From positions 90,239,989 to 90,303,988 of the forward strand of contig CM059190.1 in the NCBI GenBank assembly GCA_030323885.1: 64,000 bases of DNA. Reading direction: 5' to 3'. The translations under genes were made by a program, and so were the position numbers. A model generated the notes under the pieces. That model was not told the origin of the DNA. It saw only the letters and a list, made by a program, of their open reading frames with translations, and did not search any database. This document shows positions 1 through 10,642 of the stretch, in pieces (the first letter of the stretch is position 1; each line of letters starts with the position of its first letter). The stretch comes from Branchipolynoe longqiensis. Its lineage: Eukaryota > Annelida > Polychaeta > Phyllodocida > Polynoidae.

Positions 1-555
1 CAACTAAACTACAACCTATGTATAAACAAAATTGTCCAAAAGGTAAACCACAAACTGTGGCTATTTGCAAAGCTAAGAGACTACATGACACAAGAAATGT
101 CAATAAAAATCTTCAAGGGCATGGTGCTACCCTATTTTGACTATGGAGATGTAAACTACATGGGTGCAAAGAAAGAACTTCTAAAAAAACTGCAAACACT
201 ACAGAACAGAGCCCTGAAAATCTGCCTCAGAGTAGACAAGCTGCACCCCACCTATGACATACACAAAAGAACCAAAGTAAAATTGCTAGAAAATAGGAGA
301 ATAATTCATCTGAAAACATTAGCATACAGCTATAGTCAAGACAATAAACTCCTAACAAAACCACAAAGGGCAACTAGAGCAAATAATGCGCCACTACTAA
401 AGCAGACCAGAAGCCAAATAAAAGCTCACGAGAGAAGCACGCTAGAAATGGCTGCCAAGGTGTGGAATGCCCAAACAGTAAAGGAACGACAAATTCCCGA
501 CCTAAAAACATACAAAAAATATCTGTGCAAAATAAGGCTAGGAACCCCCAACTAA
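1..555 (+). CDS. LINE reverse transcriptase, C-terminal (thumb and connector) part
   Basis: The frame is open from the first base of the window to a stop at 553-555, so this is the C-terminal part of a longer protein; the ATG at 85 is internal. The translated segment carries the post-catalytic block typical of Jockey/CR1-like LINE reverse transcriptases: MVLPYFDYGDVNYMG, then a KLQTLQNRALKICL helix, an LLENRRIIHLKTLAY block and a terminal TRANNAPLL segment. The catalytic YxDD box must lie to the left, outside the window. In the complete element this protein copies the element RNA into DNA at the nicked target. There is no stop or frameshift in 185 codons, so this copy is younger than the other LINE fragments here. 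The clade is not certain. Confidence 0.8.
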   Translation, partial: QLNYNLCINKIVQKVNHKLWLFAKLRDYMTQEMSIKIFKGMVLPYFDYGDVNYMGAKKELLKKLQTLQNRALKICLRVDKLHPTYDIHKRTKVKLLENRRIIHLKTLAYSYSQDNKLLTKPQRATRANNAPLLKQTRSQIKAHERSTLEMAAKVWNAQTVKERQIPDLKTYKKYLCKIRLGTPN

Positions 556-970
556 GCTGCACCGCAAAGGGGCAGGTGATACATGTCACGGCCCACCAGC
601 GAGACGCCCAATGGAAGGTAACCATACCAAAAGCACCCAGATAACACACCTCACAGCTGCGTACAAGCCTATGATATGTAAATAGGAGTAGGCTAGTCTA
701 GAAATAAGAGTAGAAAAAATAAAGCACATATATGCCAAGAAAATCCAAAAAAATTAACATAGACTACTATAGTACTAACCAGACCAACCAACTATCTATC
801 TGCTACTGAAATACAGGCAATCAAATACCTTATCAGCAGCTACTGTGTGATAAGACAACACCAACACTACAGCTGGCCAGCATTGAAAACAAGCCTGAAT
901 ACCCAGGCTTATATGCTATGGACAGTATAAATACAGCCTCAATAAAAAAAAAATAAAATAAATAATATTA
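1..970 (+). mobile_element. 3' end of a non-LTR retrotransposon (LINE), cut by the window edge
   Basis: The reverse-transcriptase C-terminal coding region (positions 1-555) is followed by about 390 bp of non-coding sequence ending in an A-rich tract at 941-963 that contains AATAAA-like words. A coding region followed by a 3' UTR and an A-rich tail is the normal layout of a LINE 3' end. The 5' part lies outside the window. The next base block (1003 onward) begins a separate SINE. Confidence 0.8.
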
Positions 971-1002
971 GCCGTTTTATATAGAAAATTCAAATAACAC
1001 CG

Positions 1003-1386
1003 GACGCGGTGGCCGAATCGATAGAGCGCAAGCCTCCCGTATGGAACGTCAAGAGTTCAATGCCCACTCTAGCCAAACAAATGACTTACAAAATTGATAC
1101 TTGTCGCTGACGGGTACCAACTTGTACCAGTGCGCATTCATGGTGACTTTATACAGCTGCCCTGCTGGAAAATCAGACCACCAGCATCATGACCCGCCAT
1201 CCCACTCAATCAGATTATCCTGACACTGAGCCAAATAGTCCTTTTCCTATCGTATTAATGCAGAGTGCCAAGGTAGGAAGTGACAAGTATCAATTTTGTA
1301 AGCCATTGCTTTGACTCGACTGGGAATTGAACTCCCGATCTCCTGCACAGGAGCCCTGCACTCCACCGATTCGGCCACCACACCCA
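1003..1386. mobile_element. SINE family A, two copies head to head (inverted pair)
   Basis: A plus-strand tRNA-like head (GGTGGCCGAATCGATAGAGC at about 1010) followed by the ATTGATACTTGTCGC body start runs to about 1113. It is then replaced by a minus-strand copy from about 1114 to 1386 that ends in its own head (GATTCGGCCACC). The family consists of a tRNA-derived head with A-box and B-box-like words, a roughly 150-bp conserved central body (CTGAGTGGGATATCAGGTCA) and a tail (ACCTTAGATGTTGCCAGGA). Box A and B words imply an RNA polymerase III promoter. The inverted pair could fold back on itself. Confidence 0.8.
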
Positions 1387-1666
1387 GCAAAATAAGATAG
1401 ATAATAACGATTAACCTAATATTTTCATCTAAAAGAACAACTATATCATGACCTCAAAATCATCGAACAATGCAATTTAAACCTATTTTTGTGTGTGCAA
1501 TATATTATATAAACATGATGCATGTGGCAGACAGTGTTGGTGTCCAAGAAATTGTGATTCTGTTGGCGATCAACTTAATATCTTCATCTACACAACAAAA
1601 ACTATGTCTGAAACTGAAAACCATCGAATAAAAAGATTAAGCATATTTCTGTGGCATATATCATAT

Positions 1667-2186
1667 AAGCATAATGCATATAGATGCAGTGATGGTGTGC
1701 TTCTGTTACTCTATAATCAAGCATAATGCATATAGATGCAGTGATGGTGTGCTTCTGTTACTCTATAATCAAGCATAATGCATATAGATGCAGTGATGGT
1801 GTGCTTCTGTTACTCTATAATCAAGCATAATGCATATAGATGCAGTGATGGTGTGCTTCTGTTACTCTATAGTCAAGCATAATGCATATAGATGCAGTGA
1901 TAGTGTGCTTCTGTTACTCTATAATCAAGCATAATGCATATAGATGCAGTGATGGTGTGCTTCTGTTACTCTATAGTCAAGCATAATGCATATAGATGCA
2001 GTGATGGTGTGCTTCTGTTACTCTATAGTCAAGCATAATGCATATAGATGCAGTGATGGTGTGCTTCTGTTACTCTATAATCAAGCATAATGCATATAGA
2101 TGCAGTGATGGTGTGCTTCTGTTACTCTATAATCAAGCATAATGCATATAGATGCAGTGATGGTGTGCTTCTGTTACTCTATAATC
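1667..2186. repeat. 52-bp tandem array, 10 copies
   Basis: A 52-bp unit starting AAGCATAATGCATATAGATG and ending CTCTATAATC is repeated exactly ten times (520 bp). Successive units are almost identical. Visible differences include ATAGTC for ATAATC in several units and one GATAGTG for GATGGTG. The near-identity suggests recent expansion or homogenisation. There is no unique spacer between units, so this is not a CRISPR array. Confidence 0.95.
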
Positions 2187-2604
2187 ATCATTAATCCCTT
2201 AACCACGAAAGTCAGTGGGGCACCACAGATGACTTTCCAACCAGTTTTCTCCATTTTTCTTATTTCTCCACTACCCTCTGGAACTTCCCAAACTCCAGAC
2301 CTGTCCATTCCCTGAGATTGCCTTCCCGCCTCTTCCTTTGTCCGCCTTGCTTTCTGTCGCACTATACATCTTTGTGGGTGGCAGAACATTCTGCGAACCG
2401 GAAGTGTTATCAGCCTGGCAGCTGAGGAGGATTTAAGTGGATGTTCTCTGTGGACATGCATGATGTGGGTGCATACTGCACCTGGCGGGCTTTCACTTCC
2501 CCTGAGTGTCTCCAGTTCCACAAAGCTACCACGAGTATTCTGACACAGACTATGCATTCTCAATCTCACCCTACATGGAATCAAATTTCTTCATGAAACA
2601 GTGA

Positions 2605-2606
<2 letters not shown>

Positions 2607-2641
<35 letters not shown>

Positions 2642-2727
2642 ATATATATATATATAGTGTGCTCTATACATACTTCCCTCTATTGCTCTATCCACACAAA
2701 AATGTGTGTATATATATATATATATAG
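2607..2727. repeat. (TA)n microsatellites
   Basis: Three TA-dinucleotide runs (about 2608-2637, 2646-2656 and 2711-2726) are separated by short unique sequence. The last run abuts the edge of a SINE copy. Confidence 0.9.
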
Positions 2728-2958
2728 GTTAGGAAGCGACAAATATCAATTTCTAGATCATTGGATTGACTTGACCGGGAATTGAATCGCTCAGGCCACC
2801 AGTGCCATAATCTGATATCCCACTCAGTGAGATTATCCTGACACTGAGCTAACCAGTCCTTGCCCTTTCCTATTAATACCAAGCACCAGGCTAGGAAGCG
2901 ACAAGTATCAATTTTATAAGTCATTGGTTTGACTGGACTGGGAATGGAACTCCCTGTA
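2727..2958 (-). mobile_element. SINE family A, dimeric subfamily, truncated
   Basis: Read on the minus strand, this has the end of the head (GGGAGTTCCATTCCCAGTCC), the body with CTCACTGAGTGGGATATCAG, and then a second head-end plus body start (GATTCAATTCCCGGTCAAG, ATTGATATTTGTCGCTTCC). The same internal junction, GGCCTGAG-n-GATTCAATTCCC, occurs in the copy at 11.4-11.9 kb. This therefore looks like a dimeric SINE subfamily rather than a chance fusion. Confidence 0.75.
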
Positions 2959-3336
2959 AAAATATACGGTCTTTCGCTCATAATAGCCGAGCTTGGAATT
3001 ATATCAATATCTAAGGCGACAGAGTTGGGGACCATTGTTATGTAATAGTGATGAAATGTGTGCCTACTCGCTGTGTGATGTATCAATAACTATGTGTAAA
3101 TGTTATGACACACGGTGACCGGGATTGAGGTATGATGTCCAGATATTAAGATATGGTTACTAATTACAGAAATGTTCCCTCCATGCACCAGGAAGAGTGC
3201 AAATTTTATGGAGAGGGGCATATATTATTGTTTACTGTACTTGTATGGTTACTACTTGTTACCACTGGACTAATGGGTAATCACACTCAGCCATTCTGCA
3301 TATTTATAACATCATAACATTTTAATATATTAAAAA

Positions 3337-3438
3337 GTTATTGATGCCGAGTCAATAAATTCATTCAAGAACAGATTAGAAAAAGCATGGGCTGATGATC
3401 CAGGGAAATTTGACCCCTCATTCACCACATGCTCCTAA
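3337..3438 (+). pseudogene. LINE reverse transcriptase, extreme C-terminal remnant
   Basis: The frame from 3337 to the TAA at 3436-3438 reads a short peptide containing INSFKNRLEKAWADDP. The NSFKNRLDKxW motif closes the ORF2 protein of many CR1/Jockey-type LINEs. Only about 33 codons remain, so this is a 5'-truncated fragment. The following 3' sequence (3439-3700) shows no feature I can name. Confidence 0.6.
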
Positions 3439-3796
3439 TTATTCCTTGTGTTGCTTATTTACTTGCACTCAAGCAAAAATGAGAGACAAATAAGTGTTCA
3501 CACTTCCTGTCTACCATTCGCTATTTCGTTATTTCTATTAGGGACACCACCTGTCCTGGAGTTGAGTGACGGGTGCCCCCTCTTGGGCCCCACCCTTCCC
3601 AGGCTGCAGAGGTGTCTGATTGTGTGAGCCCAGTCACCCTTGTACTCATTGCACTTGCTATGCAGACACACCCACTCTAGAGATCCCAAAGGAAGCAGTT
3701 CACCACTGAGCTGAGTGTAACACCCATAGGACTTAGGTTCAATGGCCTGTGGGCACTGATTTTGACTTAACCAGCAGAAGCTATGTGGGTCTGTGT

Positions 3797-4632
3797 AGCA
3801 GGTTGTAAGCAGGTGGGAGAGCTTACCTCGTTTTAGCTATGCTGGTCATTTGACAACCGAGTTAATTACGAAGGTCACATTTTATATAAGATTATTGTGC
3901 AGTTTGACAGTTTTGGCTGTGACACACTGAGTTTTGGAATACAGGACTAGAAAGCAAAAATTTGTCTAATTTCCAGAATATTTCCAGGACATTTAGTTGG
4001 GACCGGATTGAGTAAATTAGCAGTAAATATTAGGAAATAATTCATTAGTTACAACAAATGGCTACAGGCCAGAACTGCCCATGATCGTACTGTGTTGATA
4101 TAGCCATCATCATCATGCTGTCAGTCGCAATGAGACAAAGACTGCTTTCATTACTTGACTGCCACTCTCCATTTAGCTCTCTGCTGTGAGAGTGATGTCC
4201 ATGATTCGGTCTTAATGTCTCACAGCTTCAGGTTTCTCTTGATCATTTCATGAAAGCTGCCTGCAAAAGTGGTGAAGTGCTGCTGGCTTTTGCAAGTTAC
4301 CAGCGGCACTCTCTCTGGGAGCAAATAGAGGTTTCACACCAGCAAGAACATGTCCAGACAGGCGCAAAACTATTTGTCCCTGCAGTGGCTGGTCAGGAGA
4401 TGTTGGGAGTTCCATACATCAACCGCCCTTGATGCTGCCACAGTGACATGTTTTTCTGTTCAGGGTTTGCTCCCTTATCCTTCGGTTCTGTCAAGAACCT
4501 GTACTACAAGGCGGTGGTTTACAACTCTGCAGGGCAGGGGTGTCAAACTCCCTGAGGTATTGCAATACCTGCATAGCCACAAATCCCAAACAATAGGGCA
4601 CCTCCAGTCAACCATGCGGGTATATGCTGGTA
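3797..4632 (+). repeat. Dispersed repeat R1, copy 1, split by an insertion
   Basis: The segments 3797-4105 and about 4576-4632 match, in inverted orientation, the continuous stretch 7080-7450. Shared words include GACATTTAGTTGGGACCGGA (its complement is near 7230-7250) and CAAACAATAGGGCACCTC. In copy 1 the two parts are separated by about 465 bp flanked by ATAGCC (about 4100-4105 and 4571-4576), as expected for a target-site duplication. Copy 2 has no such interruption. R1 itself is unclassified. Confidence 0.75.
4106..4570 (-). mobile_element. Insertion inside R1 carrying a LINE 3' end
   Basis: On the minus strand the 3' part (4245 down to 4102) matches the LINE 3' end at 35.79-35.93 kb closely: AAGAGAAACCTGAAGCT, then CAGCAGAGAGCTAAATGGAG, a stop (GTCAAGTAATG) and a terminal (GAT)n run. 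The upstream part (4250-4570) is not recognisable and has several stops. The target duplication is ATAGCC on both sides. This copy is dead. Confidence 0.65.
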
Positions 4633-4905
4633 TACCAATACATAATGTATTTAGAGAAGTCTGCATCACATATTGTAGAGTGGTCCTCCATGTTTCACTG
4701 CTAAGATAGTCTGTCTATATGTACATATCCATGTACATGTATTTATATGTATATATGTGTATATACATGTATATATAGGTATATATGCGTATGGACATGT
4801 ATATGCATATATGCATATATACCTATATACATATATATATAAACATATTTACATATAAATATACATATGTGTAAATTTATAATGCACATATTACATAAGC
4901 ATTGA

Positions 4906-4943
<38 letters not shown>

Positions 4944-5013
4944 AATACATACTTTATTTAGAGATGACTGCATCACATATTGTAGAGTGGTCCTCCATTT
5001 GTCACTGGTTCAA
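4632..5013. repeat. Direct duplication of about 75 bp flanking an AT/GT-rich microsatellite
   Basis: The sequence ACCAATACATA ... TGCATCACATATTGTAGAG ... GTGGTCCTCCAT occurs at about 4632-4700 and again at about 4941-5005. Between them lies 240 bp of TATATG/TATAC/TA repeats. Slippage or unequal exchange across the microsatellite would explain the duplication. Confidence 0.8.
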
Positions 5014-5394
5014 GTTAACCCATGTGTAGTCTGTGTCACTATCAGATTTATTGCAAGGGGCCTAAGCCTGACACTTTCACAATAGAATTTTAACCAACAA
5101 TTCCAAAGAAAGCTTTCACACCTCAGATTGCCAGTGGAGCTCTGGGCTGCACCTCCACTGACATCTGAGCTCACTGAGTGTGAAGGTGTCAGTGCTCATG
5201 CCCTTGGAATACGTGTGAGATTGGATTGGGTTTGGTTTATAGGGGTATTTGCCGCAGTGCACTGCACACACATATTTCTGAAGGCACACACTACACAACA
5301 ATCAACTGTTGTGCAGCATCTGACACAGTCATCCCTACATTTAGTAACACTGGTAAGTTATTCTTCACCTGATATTTCAATAGTATGTATATAT

Positions 5395-5425
5395 TATATA
5401 TAATATATATGTATATATATACACA
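5395..5425. repeat. TATA-rich microsatellite
   Basis: A short TATATA/ATATGTATAT tract. The surrounding 5013-5640 region holds no gene I can recognise; it contains short open frames without family motifs. Confidence 0.6.
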
Positions 5426-5639
5426 TGTATGAAGAGTTCAGGATTAAAACCATGTAAACGCCAATCCAAAAATATGGTTTAAATAAAAGATCGTTATCTG
5501 AAAATAATTTGAATTCTCACTAATTCCAATTTACATGTGATTAGATGGTTATGGAGCGTTGAACAAAAAATGTAGGCTTTAAACAAATTAACTTTTTGAA
5601 GGTTTGATTCCAATGTTTATCTCCATTTTTGGATTGGTG

Positions 5640-6030
5640 TAAATATATATTTATGTATATATGTATATACATATATGTATGCTATCCTGCGCCGGGACTA
5701 ACCCCCCTATGCCCCGCAAATAATGTGAATAGAAATGAAAAGTAATAATTAAGAATGTATATATATATATGTAAAACACATATGTAAATACATGTGTGTA
5801 CATGGATATATATGTATATATGTACATATGTGTGTATGTATGTACATATGTGTATATATGTACATATGTGTGTGTATGTATATATATATGTACATGTGTA
5901 TGTATAAAATATATACACATATATGCATAAATGCATATATAATATGTATACACACATATGTATATTTATATTTATATGCATGCGCATGTATATGTATATG
6001 TATATCCGTGTATAAATGTATATATATGTA
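5640..6030. repeat. TATG/TACA-type microsatellite field
   Basis: About 390 bp of interrupted TATATG, GTATATGTAC and CACATATG words. Open frames here translate to Tyr/Ile/His strings and are simple-repeat artefacts. Confidence 0.9.
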
Positions 6031-6099
6031 GTGCCTGCCCCTCCCTCCCTATCCGAGCGTGGGTGCCAACCCCGAACGCGGGCAGTGGGCAGTGGGCAT

Positions 6100-6560
6100 T
6101 GAGAGATTTTGGTGAGTCCCATGAGAGTTTTTGGTGAGTCCCTTGAGAGATTTTGGTGAGTCCCATGAGAGTTTTTGGTGAGTCCCATAAGAGTTTTTGG
6201 TGAGTCCCATGAGAGTTTTTGGTGAGTCCCATGAGAATTTTTGGTGAGTCCCATGAGTTTTTGGTGAGTCCCATGAGAATTTTTGGTGAGTCCCATGAGA
6301 GTTTTTGGTGAGTCCCATGAGAGTTTTTGGTGAGTCCCATGAGAGTTTTTGGTGAGTCCCATGAGAGTTTCTGGTGAGTCCTATGAGAGTTGTTGGTGAG
6401 TCCCATGAGAGTTTTTGGTGAGTCCCATGAGAGTTTTTGGTGAGTCCCATGAGGGTTTTTGGTGAGTCCCAAGAGAGTTTTTGGTGAGTCCCATGAGAGT
6501 TTTTGATGAGTCCCGTGATGTTTTTTTTAGTGGGGCCGGTGAGAGTTTTTGGTGAGTCTG
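6100..6560. repeat. 22-bp minisatellite, about 20 copies
   Basis: The unit is GTTTTTGGTGAGTCCCATGAGA (quoted in two parts: GTTTTTGGTGAG + TCCCATGAGA), 22 bp, repeated from about 6100 to 6510, with a degenerate copy at 6540-6560. Because 22 is not a multiple of 3, each strand reads through all frames in turn, giving a 22-residue pseudo-repeat peptide in long overlapping open frames. One unit is shortened (CCCATGAGTTTTTGG at about 6250). There is no sign of a real protein. Confidence 0.93.
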
Positions 6561-7079
6561 GATGGCTGGTGGGCGAGTGGTGGCTGCCTTCACCCCCCCC
6601 CCCCCCTCCCCTCACTGCACCCCCCCTACACTGCCGTTGCAGCGGTGGTGGGGGATGCGGGGGTGACAACATATACACACATATGCATATATTAATAAAC
6701 ATATATGCACATATGCATATATTAATAAACACTTTATTACATTTAAAAAAGTGTGTATAGCCTCCCAGCTTCCCGGCTCCAAGCCTCCCTCTACCACATC
6801 CCAAATATTTTAATAGAAGTAGCGGTAATAATCAATAGTAAAATAAATCAAATAAAAATACTATAATATTTAAGCTAATGTTTTTTTTAATGTTTCTGTA
6901 TCAGCAAGAAAACCAAAATATACATGTACATGGGGATTATGTATAAGATGTATAATCACAGTGAATTATATATTATGTAAATACATATTTGTATACAAAA
7001 ATATATCTAAATAATGTACAACAGTCCCCATAGGACCTCGTCCCACTGTGGTAAGCGGAAGTATGTGAGTGGGCCACAG

Positions 7080-7450
7080 ACCTACATATACCCCCATGTT
7101 TGACTAGAGGTGCCCTATTGTTTGGGATTTATGGCTATACCAACACAGGACTATCATGGACAGTTCTGGCCTGTAGCCATTTGTTGTAACTAATGAATTA
7201 TTTCCTAATATTCGCTGCTACTTTACTCAATCCGGTCCCAACTAAATGTCCTGCAAATATTCAGGAAAGTAGATATCTTTGTTTGCTTTCTAGTCATGTA
7301 TTCCAACATGGACACATCCCAAAACTCAGTGTGTCACAGCCAAGACTGTCAAACTACACATTAATCTTATATAAAATTCGACCTTCGTAATTCAATCGGA
7401 CATCCAATAACCCCCGTAGCCCAAACGAGGTAAGCTCTCCAACCTGGTAA
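7080..7450 (-). repeat. Dispersed repeat R1, copy 2 (inverted relative to copy 1)
   Basis: Uninterrupted counterpart of 3797-4632 in opposite orientation. Markers are GCCCTATTGTTTGGGATTTA at about 7109, CTGGCCTGTAGCCATTTGTT at about 7166 and GAGGTAAGCTCTCC at about 7428. The two copies form inverted arms roughly 3 kb apart. The sequence between 6800 and 7080 is AT-rich and unremarkable. Confidence 0.75.
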
Positions 7451-7469
7451 GTGAGTCAGAGTGGCAGGT

Positions 7470-8320
7470 CACTAGTAGGTGAACAAGAGTCGTAGCAATA
7501 AAGCTCAACCTTATCACTGTCAATCTTGCGTGACTTGTCTCCCATTCTTTCTTTCTTTCTTTCTTATGAGTTGTGTTTTGGTATTTAGTGTGGGGAGGCT
7601 GGTAAACAGTTGCCAGGATCCTCCTGATATTAGTAAGTATAAGAGGAGTAATTGCGACGGCCAGCAGTTATTCTTTATTATATATATATATACATACATG
7701 TTATATACATACAAGTATATATTTTCATAGATATGCGATTTTTCTTTAGACATTTAGACATTTTTTAGACTATTCACAATTTCCATACATTATTCCACAA
7801 ACATAAACTATTCTGTTAACAATAGAACTTGCAGGAACAGTGTCACCATTAATGGTTGTCTTCCCACTGCCCCTTATAAACTAAATAATTTAGTGGGGTC
7901 AGTTGTCTTAGATTTATTTATGATACTACCCATGAAAACTGGTTATATACTGCATTAGTACACAGAAGTGCCTTGCAATATAGAATCATTTCCAAGCAAT
8001 TAAGACTCTCCTGGCAAATTTCGCAAAAGAAATTGCCATCAACTCTGTACTGGACAAGGACATGGTCCAGTTTGATTTGACGGACATTACAAGAAGAAAA
8101 ACAAGCCACAAGAGCTCTTTTTTCCGTTTTTTTTTGGTTGGTTTGGGGGTCGAGGTTTGCCATTAATGCTGCAACGGAAACGGAAAAATCGCTCATTTTG
8201 ACTGCGCGGAAACTGGAGAAGTTGACCTAACACATGCGAACTTAGTTCTTTCTGTAGTTGTTTTTGTTGTAGAATGAGAGATTCATAAAATTATATAGGT
8301 TAAGAACAAGCCATTATTAC
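7470..8320. other. No recognisable gene
   Basis: Apart from a short (TTTC)n run at 7545-7565 and a (TA)n run at about 7678-7692, I see no motif, repeat edge or convincing coding region in this stretch. Short open frames on both strands lack family signatures. Confidence 0.5.
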
Positions 8321-8331
8321 CTGGCTACTTA

Positions 8332-9020
8332 AGGGGCTGTCACATTATGACGCATCGCGCAAACATACGCCGACGTAAGTGATTTTTGACCGCTACGTTG
8401 GGATACGTCGCAATGCATTATGCGTCTGCTATGCGTATGTCGATGTACGTTGAGGTGTGTCAATGTATGTTTACTTACGTCAATGCACATTAAGGGGTTG
8501 CGAAAGTTTTGTGCATGCACAAAACATTCGACGTACGACACCGTATGGGTGCTACACCGGCCATACGTTATGTATATGTTAGGCATACATCGATGTATGT
8601 TAGACATATCTTAGACATACATTGTTCACTATGTTGCACTATGTTGACCTACGTTAATGACAGTGGAAATGAACAGTCCGCGTACTGACAACATATGGAT
8701 AACATATGACTAACGTATGTTTAGCGTTTCTCCACCATGTCTTGACGTATGCAATGAATGAGACATATATCTGGTGATCGTATAATGTATATAATGTTCA
8801 CCGGCATTCTGCGAACATACCGTGAGTGTAATTCAAGCGTTTTTTGCCGGGAGGCACGTTATCCATACATTGGCCATACATTGGCCATGCGCTAGGTATA
8901 CAGTATGTATACGTCCAACTTTGCCCCCCGCAACAAAAAGTTTGATCCATGTCGACTTAAAAAAGTGATTTAACGCTTTCGCCATGTGCTTGCGAGATGC
9001 GTCGTAATGTGACAGCCCCT
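8332..9020. mobile_element. GTCACA-TIR element 1 (689 bp, TTA duplication)
   Basis: Left terminus AGGGGCTGTCACATTATGAC; the right terminus is its complement with few mismatches (GTCGTAATGTGACAGCCCCT). TTA flanks both sides (8329-8331 and 9021-9023). The interior is saturated with TACGT, ACGTATG and CATACGT words. A perfect 20-bp palindrome, GTTTTGTGCATGCACAAAAC, sits at 8506-8525, centred about 184 bp from the left end. No open frame resembles a transposase, so the element is non-autonomous. The TWA-type duplication would fit PIF/Harbinger-like transposition, but that is inference. Confidence 0.85.
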
Positions 9021-9208
9021 TTAGATTGCTAAGTAACGTTGTGCACATACATACTTCACCTCACTGACGAAACTCTGTTTTTGCTTTTTATCTTATCTTG
9101 ATTTGTAATCTGGATTGATAACAATGTGAACAAAATGTGAAGAAAGAAGTGTGTCCCGGACTAACGTGGTTGGAATGTGAGAGGAAGATCCTTACTGTAA
9201 ACCTGTTA

Positions 9209-9370
9209 GCAGGTAGGAGCCACCCCTTGAATTTCAAGCCGTCTCAGTTTCTCAAGGCGTATTGAAAAACGAAGACGGTTTTCATATAGAAACAAAGAGG
9301 GGTGACCTGTTACAGTCTACAACTTCATTACTATTGAATAAGGAACCTAACAAAACATATCAATAGAAAG
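9209..9370 (+). repeat. Dispersed repeat, copy 1 (paired with 57100-57262)
   Basis: The segment containing GTCTCAGTTTCTCAAGGCG, then GGTTTTCATATAGAAACAAA, a GTGACCTG word, CTACAAC and GAACCTAACAAAA recurs in the same orientation at 57.1-57.26 kb with moderate divergence. The class is unknown. In both places it lies just downstream of a GTCACA-TIR element (188 and 110 bp). Confidence 0.75.
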
Positions 9371-9399
9371 CGCTTTACTAGCTCTTTGCAGTGCATGTG

Positions 9400-9885
9400 A
9401 AGAAAATCCTCCTTTGAATAGGTTAGCAGGTTTCAGTATCAAACTATCTTCCCAGCGCACACTAAACTCTACTAAGGGAGCCATCAATATTAGCGATTTG
9501 AACAATATCGATGGAGATGAAATCTCATTTGAATTACAATACCAAAGAGTGTTGAGCCTACATAGAATTATAATTAAGATGAATAGCAAGTCCATTAAAT
9601 CAGGGATCTACACAATCACTTTTAATACTCCTGTTCCAGCAAAGCATTTGAAAGTTGATTATCTCAATGGATTTGTTTATTCAAAATCCACTCGGCTATT
9701 TGCAATGCCTGAGATTTTTTCATGGCAAGGATTCATTATCGTAATGAAATGATATCTATCTGGTCTGGTCAAAAGGGTCATGACAGCACAGACTGCAAGA
9801 ACCAAACAACATCTGCAAAATCACTGGGTAACCATATGGGTGGAGCTAAAGATTGTCCTGTGTGCGATAAGGGAAGGAACATTTA
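9400..9885 (+). pseudogene. Decayed LINE ORF1 (gag-like) with zinc-knuckle remnant
   Basis: The frame 9414-9752 reads a block with SGIYTITFNTPVPAKHLKVD and YLNGFVYS. It resembles the Gag-like ORF1 of Jockey/Nimb-type LINEs, in which PSGxYxxTFxxPxxPxxVKxGYLxVxVxPYIPNPxRC leads into CCHC knuckles. After a frameshift near 9740 another frame (about 9770-9885) reads GHDSTDCKN and GNHMGGAKDCPV, matching the second half of such knuckles (GHxxxDC and GxHxxxxxxCP). ORF1 proteins of this type bind the element RNA. No ORF2 is attached, so this is a fragment broken by at least one frameshift. Confidence 0.7.
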
Positions 9886-10085
9886 ATGCATAAAACAACA
9901 TAAAACAGGCTGAGCTAACCAGAGGATTGGAGTTTGGTAAAAAGAACAAATGAAGAGGTCTTTTCAAAAACGTGATAAGCGCCGATCCAAAAAATGAGGT
10001 TGCAATGCCATCCTAACCAGGCATGATATGGTATGTACACTGCCAGTATTAGATGAAACCTTACATGCCATAGCTGTATGCCTAA

Positions 10086-10639
10086 AGTCCTGGTCACTTT
10101 GCCGTTAGTGGAAGTAGTGATCTGGAGGATAGATTAACGTGGGTCAAACGTGGTGTAAGTACATTAAACTACGTTGAGATACGTTCAGGTATGGCAGGTT
10201 TTGGTACGGATAAATACGTTACGGTATGGATAAATATGTTATAGTATGGATGCCGGTACGTTCAACTACATTCAACTACATTCAACTACGTTCAACTATG
10301 ATAGCCTCCACTATGTTCACCTATGTCCACTAACGGCTATGTGGCCAGGGCTTTGTCCAAGTATGCTAGAGTAGGCTAGAGTATGCTAGAGTACACTAGA
10401 GTATGCTAGAGTATGTTAGCATCATGGACGCAAATTCAGCCTCTAACGTATCGCTCTTTTGAATATGTCCAAAAATTGAATAGGAGATCACGGCTCACCC
10501 ACATTATTACCAAGTTAACATCACGGCGAAGTATGGATGCCAGTATGTTCAACTACGTTCAACTACGTTCAACTACTTTCAACTACATTAGCCTCCACTA
10601 TGTTCAACTACGTCCACTAATGGCTATGTGACAGGGCCT
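10086..10639. mobile_element. GTCACA-TIR element 2 (TTCAACTACG interior)
   Basis: The left end AGTCCTGGTCACTTTGCCG and the complement of the right end AGGCCCTGTCACATAGCC pair imperfectly. TAA flanks both ends (10083-10085 and 10640-10642). The interior consists of TTCAACTACG, CACTATGTTCA and TATGCTAGAG runs. The palindromic word TTTTGAATATGTCCAAAA lies at 10457-10474, centred about 174 bp from the right end. It is close in sequence to the element at 53.9-54.9 kb. No transposase is visible. Confidence 0.85.
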
Positions 10640-10642
10640 TAA

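Noticed and set aside
1667..2186. Possible CRISPR array
   Set aside because: Units are directly adjacent with no unique spacers, and the genome is eukaryotic.
5972..6804. 250-codon minus-strand frames with a 22-residue repeat
   Set aside because: Product of the 22-bp minisatellite read in rotating frames.
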